In this document: piece after piece, positions 33,201-45,714 of the stretch
Position numbering within the stretch: the first letter of the stretch is position 1
How the letters are laid out: each line of letters starts with the position of its first letter
Assembly (NCBI GenBank): GCA_963971285.1
Contig: OZ020255.1
Coordinates: 15,148,931 to 15,212,930 of the forward strand
Length of the DNA: 64,000 bases
From: Astropecten irregularis
Lineage: Eukaryota; Echinodermata; Asteroidea; Paxillosida; Astropectinidae
Direction: 5' to 3'
Notes under the pieces: model-generated
Told to the model about the DNA's origin: nothing
Seen by the model: only the letters and a program-made list of their open reading frames with translations
Database searches by the model: none
Position numbers and translations under genes: made by a program

Positions 33201-33948
33201 ACTAGAATATTTTGGTTAGTTATTAACCAAAGTTGACGCGATAAATAATATCTGGTCTTACTTTTAGAACGTTACAAGGACGTTCACTGAAATTATAAGA
33301 AAAATTTAGGTTATTTACAAGAATATTTTGGTTAGTTATTAACCAAAGTTGAAGGGATAAATAATATCTGGTCTTACTTTAAGAACGTTACAAGGACGTT
33401 CACTGAAATTATTAGAAAAAATTAGGTTATTTACTTGAATATTTTGGTTAGTTATTAACCAAAGTTGACGCGATAAATAATATCTGGTCTTACTTTTAGA
33501 ACATTACTAGGACGTTCACTGAAATTATTAGAAAAATTTAGGTTATTTACTAGAATATTTTGGTTAGTTATTAACCAAAGTTGACGCGATAAATAATATC
33601 TGGTCTTACTTTTAGAACGTTACAAGGACGTTCACTGAAATTATTAGAAAAATTTAGGTTATTTACTAGAATATTTTGGTTAGTTATTAACCAAAGTTGA
33701 CGGGATAAATAATATCTGGTCTTACTTTAAGAACGTTACAAGGACGTTCACTGAAATTATTAGAAAAATTTAGGTTATTTAGGCCTACTAGAATATTTTG
33801 GTTAGTTATTAACCAAAGTTGACGCGATAAATAATATCTGGTCTTACTTTTAGAACGTTACAAGGACGTTCACTGAAATTATTAGAAAAATTTAGGTTAT
33901 TTACTTGAATATTTTGGTTAGTTATTAACCAAAGTTGACACGATAAAT
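30226..33948. repeat. 116-bp satellite array A8 (32 monomers, two GGCCTA tags)
   Basis: 3723 bp = 32 x 116 + 12 - 1. It is the only array with two GGCCTA insertions, at 33196-33201 and 33782-33787, 586 bp apart (5 monomers plus one insertion). A 7-monomer module starting near 30899 is repeated at +812 bp. Confidence 0.97.
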
Positions 33949-35047
33949 CTATATTTAGAAATGCAGACATGAAAATTACATTCAATAAAATAAAAACTTA
34001 GTTATTTGAGGGGAAGGAGAACTTCCCCAGTTTTCCGCCTGGCGTTGTTACCCCAACCTTTGCGACAGACCAGTGAAGAGGGTCACTCCTTGTTTCTGGT
34101 CTAGGCAAAGGTCTGCCAGTTTAATAATAATAATAATAACTTTCTCTATTCCTTCTGGAACTAAGTAAGCAGCGTTAGTGAGCAATGCAGAGCAGCGTAG
34201 ATGCAACTCGTACAATATAGCTTTTGCGTGCAACTTTTACGTCTGTCATTTTTACTAGCAAGCTTTTCTCTTCTCCATTAGGCATTAGCCCATCTTTCTA
34301 CTTGGCTATCCGGTCTTTCTGCCGGGAAGAGACCTATCTACCGGTCTTTAATATTGGTCTTGTCATGGGGAAGTAGCCTGTCTACCGGGCTTAGCGATGA
34401 TGAAAGAGTCAATGAATGGAAGATGGAACAAATCGTGGAATGGAACGTTTAACGGTACTTGGAACGAAACTTGGAACAGAACTTGGAGCAGAAGGTTGAA
34501 TTAAACACGGAACTGAATATAGAATGGAAAGCGGAATGGGATGCAGAGGGTAACGATTGTTCTGCATGTGTCATTCCGTGTTTTTTTTTCGTGCTTCATT
34601 ATCCGATATCCGTGTTCTAATCTCGTTCCGATCTGTGCATTCCGTACACTGCGTTCCGCTCCGCGTTCCAATGTTCTGTATTCCGTCGTGCATTCTGTTG
34701 TGCATCCCTTTCTGCATTCCACTCTGTGTTCCGTTCTGTGTTTTTTCTACATTTTGTTCTGTGTTCCAATCCACGTTCCGTTCCAAGTTTCGTTCTTTGT
34801 TCCATTCCACGTTCCGTTCTTTGTTCCGTTCATGAACTCTTTCATCAAAAACTTTTTCATTTTCATGTATGCAGTGCGGTACTTGCCGCGATATTGGATT
34901 CGATTCACCCCGCTGACCCCAGCTAGCTCGGTGGCCTAGCGGTATGGCACCTGTACTAGTAAGCAGGAGGTCGTGGATTCGAATCCCACCTGAGCCAGCA
35001 TGTGATTTTTTCATGAAAACATGAAAATTACATTCAATAAAATAAAA
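33949..35047. repeat. Block B, unit 8
   Basis: Appears identical to unit 7 at a 5577-bp offset. Confidence 0.9.
34925..34997 (+). tRNA. tRNA-Thr(AGT)-like element, unit 8
   Basis: Identical 73 nt. T6 at 35006-35011. Confidence 0.6.
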
Positions 35048-35671
35048 CTAGACAGCAAGAAGCACCTGTGATGCTCGTTGCAATAAAATAAAACTAGACA
35101 GCAAGAAGCACCTTTGATGCTCAATGCAATTCAATAAAACTAGACAGCAAGAAGCACCTTTGATGCTCGATGCAATTTAATAAAACTAGACAGCAAGAAG
35201 CACCTTTGATGCTCGATGCAATTAAATCAAACTAGACAGCAAGAAGCACCTTTGATGCTCGATGCAATTTAATCAAACTAGACAGCAAGAAGCACCTTTG
35301 ATGCTCAATGCAATTTAATAAAACTAGACAGCAAGAAGCACCTTTGTTGCTCGATGCAATTTAATAAAACTAGACAGGAAGAAGCACCTTTGATGCTCGA
35401 TGCAATTTAATAAAACTAGACAGGAAGAAGCACCTTTGATGCTCAGCAATGCAATTCAATAAAACTAGACAGCAAGAAGCACCTTTGATGCTCGATGCAA
35501 TTTAATAAAACTAGACAGGAAGAAGCACCTTTGATGCTCAGCAATGCAATTCAATAAAACTAGACAGCAAGAAGCACCTTTGATGCTCAGCAATGCAATT
35601 TAATAAAGCTAGACAGCAAATAGCACCTTTGCTCAATGCAATTTAATAAAACTAGACAGCAAGAAGCACCT
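35048..35671. repeat. Minisatellite C, unit 8 (14 monomers)
   Basis: 624 bp, same monomer order as unit 7. Confidence 0.95.
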
Positions 35672-35802
35672 GAGTGAGCAATGCAAAGCTGCGTATATGC
35701 AACTCGTAGAATATAGCTTTTGCTGGCAACTTTTACGTTTGTAATTTTTACTACCAATTTTTCTTGTCTCCATTAAGCATTATCCCTTCTTTCTACTGGG
35801 CT
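35672..35802. repeat. Block D, unit 8
   Basis: 131 bp, as unit 7. Confidence 0.85.
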
Positions 35803-38800
35803 ATATCTGGTCTTACTTTTAGAAAGTTACAAGGACGTTCACTGAAATTATTAGAAAAATTTAGGTTATTTACTAGAATATTTTGGTTAGTTATTAACCA
35901 AAGTTGACGTGATAAATAATATCTGGTCTTACCTTTAGAACGTTACAAGGACGTTCACTGAAATTATTAGAAAAATTTAGGTTATTTACTAGAATATTTT
36001 GGTTAGTTATTAACCAAAGTTGACGTGAAAAATAATATCTGGTCTTACCTTTAGAACGTTACAAGGACGTTCACTGAAATTATTAGAAAAATTTAGGTTA
36101 TTTACTAGAATATTTTGGTTAGTTTTTAACCAAACGTGACGCGATAGATAATGTCTGGTCTTACTTTTAGAAGGTTACAAGGACGTTCACTGAAATTATT
36201 AGAAAAATTTAGGTTATTTACTAGAATATTTTGGTTAGTTTTTAACCAAAGTGGACGCGATAAATAATGTCTGGTCTTACTTTTAGAACGTTACAAGGAC
36301 GTTCACTGAAATTATTAGAAAAATGTAGGTTATTTACTAGAATATTTCGGTTAGTTTTTAACCAAAGTTGACGCGATAAATAATATCTGGTCTTACTTTT
36401 CGAACGTTACAAGGACGTTCACTGAAATTATAAGAAAAATTTTGGTTATTTACTAGAATATTTTGGTTAGTTATTAACCAAAGTTGACGCGATAAATAAT
36501 ATCTGGTCTTACTTTTAGAACGTTACTAGGACGTTCACTGAAATTATTAGAAAAATTTAGGTTATTTACTAGAATATTTTGGTTAGTTATTAACCAAAGT
36601 TGACGCGATAAATAATATCTGGTCTTACTTTTAGAACGTTACTAGGACGTTCACTGAAATTATTATAAAAATTTAGGTTATTTACTAGAATATTTTGGTT
36701 AGTTATTAACCAAAGTTGACGCGATAAATAATATCTGGTCTTACTTTTAGAACGTTAGAAGGACGTTCACTGAAATTATTAGAAAAATTTAGGTTATTTA
36801 CTAGAATATTTTGGTTAGTTATTAACCAAAGTTGACGCGATAAATAATATCTGGTCTTACTTTTAGAACGTTAGAAGGACGTTCACTGAAATTATAAGAA
36901 AAATTTAGGTTATTTACAAGAATATTTTGGTTAGTTATTAACCAAAGTTGACGGGATAAATAATATCTGGTCTTACTTTAAGAACGTTACAAGGACGTTC
37001 ACTGAAATTATTAGAAAAATTTAGGTTATTTACTAGAATATTTTGGTTAGTTATTAACCAAAGTTGACGCGATAAATAATATCTGGTCTTACTTTTAGAA
37101 CGTTACTAGGACGTTCACTGAAATTATTAGAAAAATTTAGGTTATTTACTAGAATATTTTGGTTAGTTATTAACCAAAGTTGACGTGATAAATAATATCT
37201 GGTCTTACTTTTAGAACGTTAGAAGGACGTTCACTTAAATTATTAGAAAAATTTAGGTTATTTACTAGAATATTTTGGTTAGTTATTAACCAAAGTTGAC
37301 GCGATAAATAATATCTGGTCTTACTTTTAGAACGTTACAAGGACGTTCACTGAAATTATAAGAAAAATTTAGGTTATTTACTAGAATATTTTGGTTAGTT
37401 ATTAACCAAAGTTGACGTGATAAATAATATCTGGTCTTACTTTTAGAACGTTAGAAGGACGTTCACTTAAATTATTAGAAAAATTTAGGTTATTTACTAG
37501 AATATTTTGGTTAGTTATTAACCAAAGTTGACGCGATAAATAATATCTGGTCTTACTTTTAGAACGTTACAAGGACGTTCACTGAAATTATAAGAAAAAT
37601 TTAGGTTATTTACAAGAATATTTTGGTTAGTTATTAACCAAAGTTGAAGGGATAAATAATATCTGGTCTTACTTTAAGAACGTTACAAGGACGTTCACTG
37701 AAATTATTAGAAAAAATTAGGTTATTTACTAGAATATTTTGGTTAGTTATTAACAAAAGTTGACGCGATAAATAATATCTGGTCTTACTTTTAGAACGTT
37801 ACTAGGACGTTCACTGAAATTATTAGAAAAATTTAGGTTATTTACTAGAATATTTTGGTTAGTTATTAACCAAAGTTGACGCGATAAATAATATCTGGTC
37901 TTACTTTTAGAACGTTACAAGGACGTTCACTGAAATTATTAGAAAAATGTAGGTTATTTACTAGAATATTTCGGTTAGTTTTTAACCAAAGTTGACGCGA
38001 TAAATAATATCTGGTCTTACTTTTCGAACGTTACAAGGACGTTCACTGAAATTATAAGAAAAATTTAGGTTATTTACTAGAATATTTTGGTTAGTTATTA
38101 ACCAAAGTTGACGCGATAAATAATATCTGGTCTTACTTTTAGAACGTTACTAGGACGTTCACTGAAATTATTAGAAAAATTTAGGTTATTTACTAGAATA
38201 TTTTGGTTAGTTATTAACCAAAGTTGACGCGATAAATAATATCTGGTCTTACTTTTAGAACGTTACTAGGACGTTCACTGAAATTATTATAAAAATTTAG
38301 GTTATTTACTAGAATATTTTGGTTAGTTATTAACCAAAGTTGACGCGATAAATAATATCTGGTCTTACTTTTAGAACGTTAGAAGGACGTTCACTGAAAT
38401 TATTAGAAAAATTTAGGTTATTTAATAGAATATTTTGGTTAGTTATTAACCAAAGTTGACGCGATAAATAATATCTGGTCTTACTTTTAGAACGTTAGAA
38501 GGACGTTCACTGAAATTATAAGAAAAATTTAGGTTATTTACAAGAATATTTTGGTTAGTTATTAACCAAAGTTGACGGGATAAATAATATCTGGTCTTAC
38601 TTTAAGAACGTTACAAGGACGTTCACTGAAATTATTAGAAAAATTTAGGTTATTTACTAGAATATTTTGGTTAGTTATTAACCAAAGTTGACGCGATAAA
38701 TAATATCTGGTCTTACTTTTAGAACGTTACTAGGACGTTCACTGAAATTATTAGAAAAATTTAGGTTATTTACTAGAATATTTTGGTTAGTTATTAACCA

Positions 38801-39751
38801 AAGTTGACGTGATAAATAATATCTGGTCTTACTTTTAGAACGTTAGAAGGACGTTCACTTAAATTATTAGAAAAATTTAGGTTATTTACTAGAATATTTT
38901 GGTTAGTTATTAACCAAAGTTGACGCGATAAATAATATCTGGTCTTACTTTTAGAACGTTAGAAGGACGTTCACTTAAATTATTAGAAAAATTTAGGTTA
39001 TTTACTAGAATATTTTGGTTAGTTATTAACCAAAGTTGACGCGATAAATAATATCTGGTCTTACTTTTAGAACGTTACAAGGACGTTCACTGAAATTATA
39101 AGAAAAATTTAGGTTATTTACAAGAATATTTTGGTTAGTTATTAACCAAAGTTGAAGGGATAAATAATATCTGGTCTTACTTTAAGAACGTTACAAGGAC
39201 GTTCACTGAAATTATTAGAAAAAATTAGGTTATTTACTAGAATATTTTGGTTAGTTATTAACCAAAGTTGACGCGATAAATAATATCTGGTCTTACTTTT
39301 AGAACGTTACTAGGACGTTCACTGAAATTATTAGAAAAATTTAGGTTATTTACTAGAATATTTTGGTTAGTTATTAACCAAAGTTGACGCGATAAATAAT
39401 ATCTGGTCTTACTTTTAGAACGTTACAAGGACGTTCACTGAAATTATTAGAAAAATGTAGGTTATTTACTAGAATATTTTGGTTAGTTATTAACCAAAGT
39501 TGACGGGATAAATAATATCTGGTCTTACTTTAAGAACGTTACAAGGACGTTCACTGAAATTATTAGAAAAATTTAGGTTATTTAGGCCTACTAGAATATT
39601 TTGGTTAGTTATTAACCAAAGTTGACGCGATAAATAATATCTGGTCTTACTTTTAGAACGTTACAAGGACGTTCACTGAAATTATTAGAAAAATTTAGGT
39701 TATTTACTTGAATATTTTGGTTAGTTATTAACCAAAGTTGACACGATAAAT
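35803..39751. repeat. 116-bp satellite array A9 (34 monomers, longest)
   Basis: 3949 bp = 34 x 116 + 6 - 1. GGCCTA at 39585-39590. Two TTTTCGAACG monomers lie 1624 bp (14 monomers) apart. It tracks A8 at +5577 bp to about 37320. Confidence 0.97.
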
Positions 39752-40849
39752 CTATATTTAGAAATGCAGACATGAAAATTACATTCAATAAAATAAAAAC
39801 TTAGTTATTTGAGGGGTAGGAGAACTTCCCCAGTTTTCCGCCTGGCGTAGTTACCCCAACCTTTGCGACAGACCAGTGAAGAGGGTCACTCCTTGTTTCT
39901 GGTCTAGGCAAAGGTCTGCCAGTTTAATAATAATAATAATAACTTTCTCTATTCCTTCTGGAACTAAGTAAGCAGCGTTAGTGAGCAATGCAGAGCAGCG
40001 TAGATGCAACTCGTACAATATAGCTTTTGCGTGCAACTTTTACGTCTGTCATTTTTACTAGCAAGCTTTTCTTGTCTCCATTAGGCATTAGCCCATCTTT
40101 CTACTTGGCTATCCGGTCTTTCTGCCGGGAAGAGACCTATCTACCGGTCTTTAATATTGGTCTTGTCATGGGGAAGTAGCCTGTCTACCGGGCTTAGCGA
40201 TGATGAAAGAGTCAATGAATGGAAGATGGAACAAATCGTGGAATGGAACGTTTAACGGTACTTGGAACGAAACTTGGAACAGAACTTGGAGCAGAAGGTG
40301 GAATTAAACACGGAACTGAATATAGAATGGAAAGCGGAATGGGATGCAGAGGGTAACGATTGTTCTGCATGTGTCATTCCATGTTTTTTTTCGTGCTTCA
40401 TTATCCGATATCCGTGTTCTAATCTCGTTCCGATCTGTGCATTCCGTACACTGCGTTCCGCTCCGCGTTCCAATGTTCTGTATTCCGTCGTGCGTTCTGT
40501 TGTGCATCCCTTTCTGCATTCCACTCTGTGTTCCGTTCTGTGTTTTTTCTACATTTTGTTCTGTGTTCCAATCCACGTTCCGTTCCAAGTTTCGTTCTTT
40601 GTTCCATTCCACGTTCCGTTCTTTGTTCCGTTCATGAACTCTTTCATCAAAAACTTTTTCATTTTCATGTATGCAGTGCGGTACTTGCCGCGATATTGGA
40701 TTCGATTCACCCCGCTGACCCCAGCTAGCTCGGTGGCCTAGCGGTATGGCACCTGTACTAGTAAGCAGGAGGTCGTGGATTCGAATCCCACCTGAGCCAG
40801 CATGTGATTTTTTCATGAAAACATGAAAATTACATTCAATAAAATAAAA
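39752..40849. repeat. Block B, unit 9 (type X)
   Basis: Type X markers: CTGGCGTAGTTACC (GCGTTGTT elsewhere) and GTCATTCCATGTTTT. T8 tract. Confidence 0.9.
40727..40799 (+). tRNA. tRNA-Thr(AGT)-like element, unit 9
   Basis: Identical 73 nt. T6 at 40808-40813. Confidence 0.6.
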
Positions 40850-41381
40850 CTAGACAGCAAGAAGCACCTGTGATGCTCGTTGCAATAAAATAAAACTAGA
40901 CAGCAAGAAGCACCTTTGATGCTCAATGCAATTTAATAAAACTAGACAGCAAGAAGCACCTTTGATGCTCGATGCAATTTAATCAAACTAGACAGCAAGA
41001 AGCACCTTTGATGCTCAGCAATGCAATTTAATAAAACTAGACAGCAAGAAGCACCTTTGATGCTCAATGCAATTTAATAAAACTAGACAGCAAGAAGCAC
41101 CTTTGATGCTCGATGCAATTTAATCAAACTAGACAGCAAGAAGCACCTTTGTTGCTCGATGCAATTTAATAAAACTAGACAGGAAGAAGCACCTTTGATG
41201 CTCGATGCAATTTAATCAAACTAGACAGGAAGAAGCACCTTTGATGCTCAGCAATGCAATTCAATAAAACTAGACAGCAAGAAGCACCTTTGATGCTCAG
41301 CAATGCAATTTAATAAAGCTAGACAGCAAAAAGCACCTTTGCTCAATGCAATTTAATAAAACTAGACAGCAAGAAGCACCT
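40850..41381. repeat. Minisatellite C, unit 9 (12 monomers)
   Basis: 532 bp; same monomer order as units 10 and 12. Confidence 0.95.
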
Positions 41382-41512
41382 GAGTGAGCAATGCAAAGCT
41401 GCGTATATGCAATTCGTAGAATATAGCTTTTGCTGGCAACTTTTACGTTTGTAATTTTTACTACCAATTTTTCTTGTCTCCATTAAGCATTATCCCTTCT
41501 TTCTACTGGGCT
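41382..41512. repeat. Block D, unit 9
   Basis: 131 bp; has TGCAATTCG as in units 1-3, not the TGCAACTCG of units 4-8, so type X units mix older and newer variants. Confidence 0.85.
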
Positions 41513-43953
41513 ATATCTGGTCTTACTTTTAGAAAGTACCAAGGACGTTCACTGAAATTATTAGAAAAATTTAGGTTATTTACTAGAATATTTTGGTTAA
41601 TTATTAACCAAAGTTAACGCGATAAATAATATCTGGTCTTACTTTTAGAACGTTACAAGGACGTTCACTGAAATTATTAGAAAAATTTAGGTTATTTACT
41701 AGAATATTTCGGTTAGTTTTTAACCAAAGTTGACGTGATAAATAATATCTGGTCTTACCTTTAGAACGTTACAAGGACGTTCACTGAAATTATTAGAAAA
41801 ATTTAGGTTATTTACTAGAATATTTTGGTTAGTTATTAACCAAAGTTGACGCGATGAATAATATCTGGTCTTACTTTTAGAACGTTACTAGGACGTTCAC
41901 TGAAATTATTAGAAAAATTTAGGTTATTTACTAGAATATTTTGGTTAGTTATTAACCAAAGTTGACGCGATAAATAATATCTGGTCTTACTTTTAGAACG
42001 TTACTAGGACGTTCACTGAAATTATTAGAAAAATTTAGGTTATTTACTAGAATATTTTGGTTAGTTATTAACCAAAGTTGACGCGATAAATAATATCTGG
42101 TCTTACTTTTAGAACGTTAGAAGGACGTTCACTGAAATTATAAGAAAAATTTAGGTTATTTACTAGAATATTTTGGTTAGTTATTAACCAAAGTTGACGG
42201 GATAAATAATATCTGGTCTTACTTTAAGAACGTTACAAGGACGTTCACTGAAATTATTAGAAAAATTTAGGTTATTTACTAGAATATTTTGGTTAGTTAT
42301 TAACCAAAGTTGACGCGATAAATAATATCTGGTCTTACTTTTAGAACGTTACTAGGACGTTCACTGAAATTATTAGAAAAATTTAGGTTATTTACTAGAA
42401 TATTTTGGTTAGTTATTAACCAAAGTTGACGCGATAAATAATATCTGGTCTTACTTTTAGAACGTTACTAGGACGTTCACTGAAATTATTATAAAAATTT
42501 AGGTTATTTACTAGAATATTTTGGTTAGTTATTAACCAAAGTTGACGCGATAAATAATATCTGGTCTTACTTTTAGAACGTTAGAAGGACGTTCACTGAA
42601 ATTATTAGAAAAATTTAGGTTATTTAATAGAATATTTTGGTTAGTTATTAACCAAAGTTGACGCGATAAATAATATCTGGTCTTACTTTTAGAACGTTAG
42701 AAGGACGTTCACTGAAATTATAAGAAAAATTTAGGTTATTTACAAGAATATTTTGGTTAGTTATTAACCAAAGTTGACGGGATAAATAATATCTGGTCTT
42801 ACTTTAAGAACGTTACAAGGACGTTCACTGAAATTATTAGAAAAATTTAGGTTATTTACTAGAATATTTTGGTTAGTTATTAACCAAAGTTGACGCGATA
42901 AATAATATCTGGTCTTACTTTTAGAACGTTACTAGGACGTTCACTGAAATTATTAGAAAAATTTAGGTTATTTACTAGAATATTTTGGTTAGTTATTAAC
43001 CAAAGTTGACGTGATAAATAATATCTGGTCTTACTTTTAGAACGTTAGAAGGACGTTCACTTAAATTATTAGAAAAATTTAGGTTATTTACTAGAATATT
43101 TTGGTTAGTTATTAACCAAAGTTGACGCGATAAATAATATCTGGTCTTACTTTTAGAACGTTAGAAGGACGTTCACTTAAATTATTAGAAAAATTTAGGT
43201 TATTTACTAGAATATTTTGGTTAGTTATTAACCAAAGTTGACGCGATAAATAATATCTGGTCTTACTTTTAGAACGTTACAAGGACGTTCACTGAAATTA
43301 TAAGAAAAATTTAGGTTATTTACAAGAATATTTTGGTTAGTTATTAACCAAAGTTGAAGGGATAAATAATATCTGGTCTTACTTTAAGAACGTTACAAGG
43401 ACGTTCACTGAAATTATTAGAAAAAATTAGGTTATTTACTAGAATATTTTGGTTAGTTATTAACCAAAGTTGACGCGATAAATAATATCTGGTCTTACTT
43501 TTAGAACGTTACTAGGACGTTCACTGAAATTATTAGAAAAATTTAGGTTATTTACTAGAATATTTTGGTTAGTTATTAACCAAAGTTGACGCGATAAATA
43601 ATATCTGGTCTTACTTTTAGAACGTTACAAGGACGTTCACTGAAATTATTAGAAAAATGTAGGTTATTTACTAGAATATTTTGGTTAGTTATTAACCAAA
43701 GTTGACGGGATAAATAATATCTGGTCTTACTTTAAGAACGTTACAAGGACGTTCACTGAAATTATTAGAAAAATTTAGGTTATTTAGGCCTACTAGAATA
43801 TTTTGGTTAGTTATTAACCAAAGTTGACGCGATAAATAATATCTGGTCTTACTTTTAGAACGTTACAAGGACGTTCACTGAAATTATTAGAAAAATTTAG
43901 GTTATTTACTTGAATATTTTGGTTAGTTATTAACCAAAGTTGACACGATAAAT
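41513..43953. repeat. 116-bp satellite array A10 (21 monomers)
   Basis: 2441 bp = 21 x 116 + 6 - 1. GGCCTA at 43787-43792. It starts AGAAAGTACCAAGG and includes a GATGAATAAT monomer, features shared with A11 and A13. Confidence 0.97.
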
Positions 43954-45051
43954 CTATATTTAGAAATGCAGACATGAAAATTACATTCAATAAAATAAAA
44001 ACTTAGTTATTTGAGGGGTAGGAGAACTTCCCCAGTTTTCCGCCTGGCGTAGTTACCCCAACCTTTGCGACAGACCAGTGAAGAGGGTCACTCCTTGTTT
44101 CTGGTCTAGGCAAAGGTCTGCCAGTTTAATAATAATAATAATAACTTTCTCTATTCCTTCTGGAACTAAGTAAGCAGCGTTAGTGAGCAATGCAGAGCAG
44201 CGTAGATGCAACTCGTACAATATAGCTTTTGCGTGCAACTTTTACGTCTGTCATTTTTACTAGCAAGCTTTTCTTGTCTCCATTAGGCATTAGCCCATCT
44301 TTCTACTTGGCTATCCGGTCTTTCTGCCGGGAAGAGACCTATCTACCGGTCTTTAATATTGGTCTTGTCATGGGGAAGTAGCCTGTCTACCGGGCTTAGC
44401 GATGATGAAAGAGTCAATGAATGGAAGATGGAACAAATCGTGGAATGGAACGTTTAACGGTACTTGGAACGAAACTTGGAACAGAACTTGGAGCAGAAGG
44501 TGGAATTAAACACGGAACTGAATATAGAATGGAAAGCGGAATGGGATGCAGAGGGTAACGATTGTTCTGCATGTGTCATTCCATGTTTTTTTTCGTGCTT
44601 CATTATCCGATATCCGTGTTCTAATCTCGTTCCGATCTGTGCATTCCGTACACTGCGTTCCGCTCCGCGTTCCAATGTTCTGTATTCCGTCGTGCGTTCT
44701 GTTGTGCATCCCTTTCTGCATTCCACTCTGTGTTCCGTTCTGTGTTTTTTCTACATTTTGTTCTGTGTTCCAATCCACGTTCCGTTCCAAGTTTCGTTCT
44801 TTGTTCCATTCCACGTTCCGTTCTTTGTTCCGTTCATGAACTCTTTCATCAAAAACTTTTTCATTTTCATGTATGCAGTGCGGTACTTGCCGCGATATTG
44901 GATTCGATTCACCCCGCTGACCCCAGCTAGCTCGGTGGCCTAGCGGTATGGCACCTGTACTAGTAAGCAGGAGGTCGTGGATTCGAATCCCACCTGAGCC
45001 AGCATGTGATTTTTTCATGAAAACATGAAAATTACATTCAATAAAATAAAA
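43954..45051. repeat. Block B, unit 10 (type X)
   Basis: Appears identical to unit 9. Confidence 0.9.
44929..45001 (+). tRNA. tRNA-Thr(AGT)-like element, unit 10
   Basis: Identical 73 nt. T6 at 45010-45015. Confidence 0.6.
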
Positions 45052-45583
45052 CTAGACAGCAAGAAGCACCTGTGATGCTCGTTGCAATAAAATAAAACTA
45101 GACAGCAAGAAGCACCTTTGATGCTCAATGCAATTTAATAAAACTAGACAGCAAGAAGCACCTTTGATGCTCGATGCAATTTAATCAAACTAGACAGCAA
45201 GAAGCACCTTTGATGCTCAGCAATGCAATTTAATAAAACTAGACAGCAAGAAGCACCTTTGATGCTCAATGCAATTTAATAAAACTAGACAGCAAGAAGC
45301 ACCTTTGATGCTCGATGCAATTTAATCAAACTAGACAGCAAGAAGCACCTTTGTTGCTCGATGCAATTTAATAAAACTAGACAGGAAGAAGCACCTTTGA
45401 TGCTCGATGCAATTTAATCAAACTAGACAGGAAGAAGCACCTTTGATGCTCAGCAATGCAATTCAATAAAACTAGACAGCAAGAAGCACCTTTGATGCTC
45501 AGCAATGCAATTTAATAAAGCTAGACAGCAAAAAGCACCTTTGCTCAATGCAATTTAATAAAACTAGACAGCAAGAAGCACCT
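45052..45583. repeat. Minisatellite C, unit 10 (12 monomers)
   Basis: 532 bp, as unit 9. Confidence 0.95.
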
Positions 45584-45714
45584 GAGTGAGCAATGCAAAG
45601 CTGCGTATATGCAATTCGTAGAATATAGCTTTTGCTGGCAACTTTTACGTTTGTAATTTTTACTACCAATTTTTCTTGTCTCCATTAAGCATTATCCCTT
45701 CTTTCTACTGGGCT
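45584..45714. repeat. Block D, unit 10
   Basis: 131 bp, as unit 9. Confidence 0.85.
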
